Under the pieces are notes generated by a model. The model worked only from the letters and a program-made list of their open reading frames with translations, did no database searches and was not told the DNA's origin. Positions 62,228 through 64,000 of a DNA stretch of 64,000 nt are shown piece by piece. A program made the position numbers and the translations under genes. The DNA is from Microglena sp. YARC (Eukaryota; Chlorophyta; Chlorophyceae; Chlamydomonadales; Chlamydomonadaceae): positions 34,293,500-34,357,499 of the forward strand of contig CM039463.1 in the NCBI GenBank assembly GCA_022414725.1. Reading direction: 5' to 3'. Every line of letters begins with the position of its first letter. The first letter of the stretch is position 1.

Positions 62228-62702
62228 GCCAAAATGGCCTGTGAATTGCGCGTCGCGATCACTGAGGAGTTTCTTTGGGATACCATGATATCAGATGACA
62301 CGATTGAGGTATAGGGAAGCGAATTCCTCTGCGTTAATCGTAGTATGACAAGGTTCGACATGAACCATCTTTGACAGCTTGTCAACGAAAACCGCGATGG
62401 CATCATGGCCAGACGATGTTGGCGGAAGCGCCGTAATAAGGTCCGTGGAGACACACTCCCAGAATTTCTCAGGAATTTCCACGGGAACCATGGTACCGTT
62501 AGGCTTTGCGTTTCCGGGCTTGTTCGTTTGGCACTAATGGCACTGCTGGACGAAGGCAGTCACATCTGCCGTGACTTTGGCCCAAGTAAAAGTGCGTGTG
62601 ACCAGTTATAATGTCTTGGTGCGACCGCAATGGCCCATGTAAACTAGGTTGTGAGCTTCGCGGATAATATCCAGGCGAAGTGCCGCGTCGAGGGGGACAC
62701 AC
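62228..62702 (-). pseudogene. Second chromovirus: integrase zinc domain and core start, frameshifted
   Basis: Frames at 62,291-62,491 (VSTDLITALPPTSSG, first catalytic Asp) and 62,606-62,702 (EAHNLVYMGHCGRTKTL, zinc-domain His residues) are separated by shifts and stops. The cysteine pair lies near 62,540. Not functional. Confidence 0.8.
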
Positions 62703-63597
62703 AAAAATTCGCGTCCGTACTTGTTCTTCTTGAACCAGTACCCGTTTCTGGAAAACTTATCACGGAGGCGCTTGCAGCATGGCGTGAAGTTTGAGTCTGT
62801 TTTGTATCCAGCCAAAATTCGATCCATGATGGATATAGAGGAGGGAGTCGACGTAACGGGCATAAGCCGTCTGCGTCGTCGCGTTTCCTTGACCGGAACC
62901 GAAGGTGCGGTTAGGACTGTCGGTGGGCGGGGTAGGATATCAACGACTGCGGGACCGACTGCAATAGGACGTTGCTTTTTCGATCGAGGACGGCATTCAC
63001 TGACCAAGAGAGAGAACACCAACAGTTGGTGCGCAACCGCGACGTCGGCGGGGGCAGAGAGGTTGGGGTTGCGGCTGACTGGGTCTGCCATATTATTGCG
63101 ACCCGCGCGATACTCCCAAGTATAGCTAAAGGCACAAGGTCCTCCTGCCATCGGCCCATGCGCCGTGAAAGGACCGCCTTGGTGTAGAAGTACGTGAGCG
63201 GATCGTGGTTTGTGACCAATGTCATGTGGGAACCTTCGAGGTAGCATCGCCACTCGATCAACGCGTGGACGATCGCTAGCATTTCTTGTTCCGTCGTAGT
63301 ATAATTCAGCTCCGCTGGGATATACTTCTTGCTGGCGAAGGCGATGGGGTGTTTATCTTGTAAGAGCACCGCTCCCGTACCAAGCAAAGATGCATCGGTA
63401 ATGACTTTGAAAGGTTTGCTGAAATCCGGAAGTTCGAGGACTTGAGCGGATAGCAAAGCTTCTTTGCGGCCTTCGAATGAGACGAGATGTTCCCGCTTGA
63501 ACAAGGTGCCTAGCTCACCTTTGATGTTAGACAAGGTTTGAAGAGGGGCAGCGAGGGACGAATAGCCTTGGATAAATTTGCGAAAATAATTGCACAA
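62606..63597 (-). pseudogene. Second chromovirus: RNase H and linker to integrase, frameshifted
   Basis: The frame 62,911-63,597 has ITDASLLGTGAVL, TTTEQEMLAIVHALIEW and LTYFYTKAVLSRRM, showing the unbroken junction that is disrupted at 36,405-36,440 in the first element. A shift then leads to the frame ending at 62,606 (AFSYTWEYRAGRNNMADPVS). Two frames overlap around 62,911-63,253. Confidence 0.82.
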
Positions 63598-64000
63598 ACC
63601 GAGGAATGAGCCGATCTCTTTCGCCGTCTTCGGAGTTGGCCAGTCACGGACTGTGCTAACCTTTTTAGTCTGTCGCGTCCAATGTAATGACCAAGGAATT
63701 TAATTTCCGTTTTGTTAAAGGAACATTTAGAGAGTTTTGCGTAGAATTCGTTGTCCTGGAGGACCTGGAGGACCGTGGCCAAGTTGGACAAGTGCTCTGC
63801 CGGACTGCGTCCGTAAACCAAGATATCGTCTAAGTAGACCACGACGAACTTATGCAAGTAGGGCGCGAATATCTGGTTCATGACCGCTTGGAATGTGGCC
63901 GGCGCGTTCGCCAAACCCATCCCAAGGACTTTAAACTCAAACTGACCCATCGGGGTAGTGAACGCAGTCTTCGGCGCGTCCTCGTCCGAAATTCGTATTT
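63510..64000 (-). pseudogene. Second chromovirus: reverse transcriptase, partial at window end
   Basis: The minus-strand frame has FKVLGMGLANAPATFQ and YLDD (63,825-63,836), then a deletion and shift near 63,665 (GRDRLKRLAQ where the first element has GRDGIKVDPRKV). The N-terminal RT blocks are beyond the window. Confidence 0.85.

Larger units (their letters stand above)
60764..64000 (-). mobile_element. Second chromovirus of the same family, minus strand, runs off the window
   Basis: On the minus strand, in order from the window end, it shows RT, RNase H, integrase, chromodomain, purine tract and the 3' LTR (60,764-61,110, 347 bp). It is homologous along its length to 35,600-38,848. Frames are broken in several places: near 63,660 between RT and the RNase H region, near 63,100-63,200 in RNase H, and near 62,540 and 62,250-62,290 in integrase. 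It is older than the first element. Its 5' half lies outside the window. Confidence 0.92.

Overview
This window looks like a repeat-dense, gene-poor stretch of a eukaryotic nuclear genome, made almost entirely of nested transposable elements. I see no certain host gene and no tRNA, rRNA or bacterial operon. Introns with GT-AG borders, a chromodomain Ty3/gypsy element, a LINE with RNase H, Helitron-type coding exons and a small interstitial tract of the plant-type telomere repeat (CCTAAAC) point to the green plant lineage. A streptophyte alga such as Chara is a guess from overall style only.

Layout. Positions 1-6,698 hold, in plus orientation, the 3' part of a LINE, the 5' exons of a Helitron-like gene and the 5' LTR plus gag start of a gypsy element. 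All of this is a degraded, indel-rich duplicate of 24,677-31,194. At about 6,698 the sequence switches inside gag to a LINE in minus orientation (6,699 to about 15,910). About 7.6 kb of this (6,699-14,370) is the inverted counterpart of 16,255-23,650. A 306-bp insertion at 7,959-8,264 is unique to this copy. A piece of RNase H from another LINE lies at 15,913-16,250. The plus-strand LINE copy then runs from 16,255 to about 26,826 (ORF1-like region, APE endonuclease, RT, a long unexplained segment, RNase H, CCHC tail).

From about 26,830 to 60,466 lie the exons of one decayed Helitron-like Rep/helicase gene, plus strand: small basic exons, a Cys-rich N-terminal domain, the Rep domain with its Y-x3-Y-x2-K motif, and the start of a PIF1-type helicase. 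It is broken by at least five insertions. These are a nearly intact 9.8-kb chromovirus (29,029-38,848), an 11.4-kb terminal-inverted-repeat DNA transposon (41,004-52,362), a 474-bp miniature LTR element (TRIM, 53,916-54,389), a solo LTR of the same TRIM family (56,494-56,597, perfect 5-bp target duplication) and an 841-bp inverted-repeat element (56,788-57,628). A second chromovirus of the same family enters at 60,764 on the minus strand and runs off the window end.

The 11.4-kb DNA transposon is the most unusual object. It has 28-bp terminal inverted repeats, arrays of subterminal palindromes at both ends, and a minus-strand multi-exon gene that I recognise only as DUF7869-like. Inside it, two arms of a 78-bp satellite (43,790-45,880 and 47,098-50,420) face each other around a duplicated exon. 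The satellite carries a 20-bp palindrome that also occurs singly in the other introns of the same gene. This suggests the satellite was born from intron sequence.

Indel-rich divergence of positions 1-6,698 and the odd junctions at 6,698 and 14,370-16,255 mean that part of the left third may be an assembly artefact. Read-level checks are needed before any biological reading of it.
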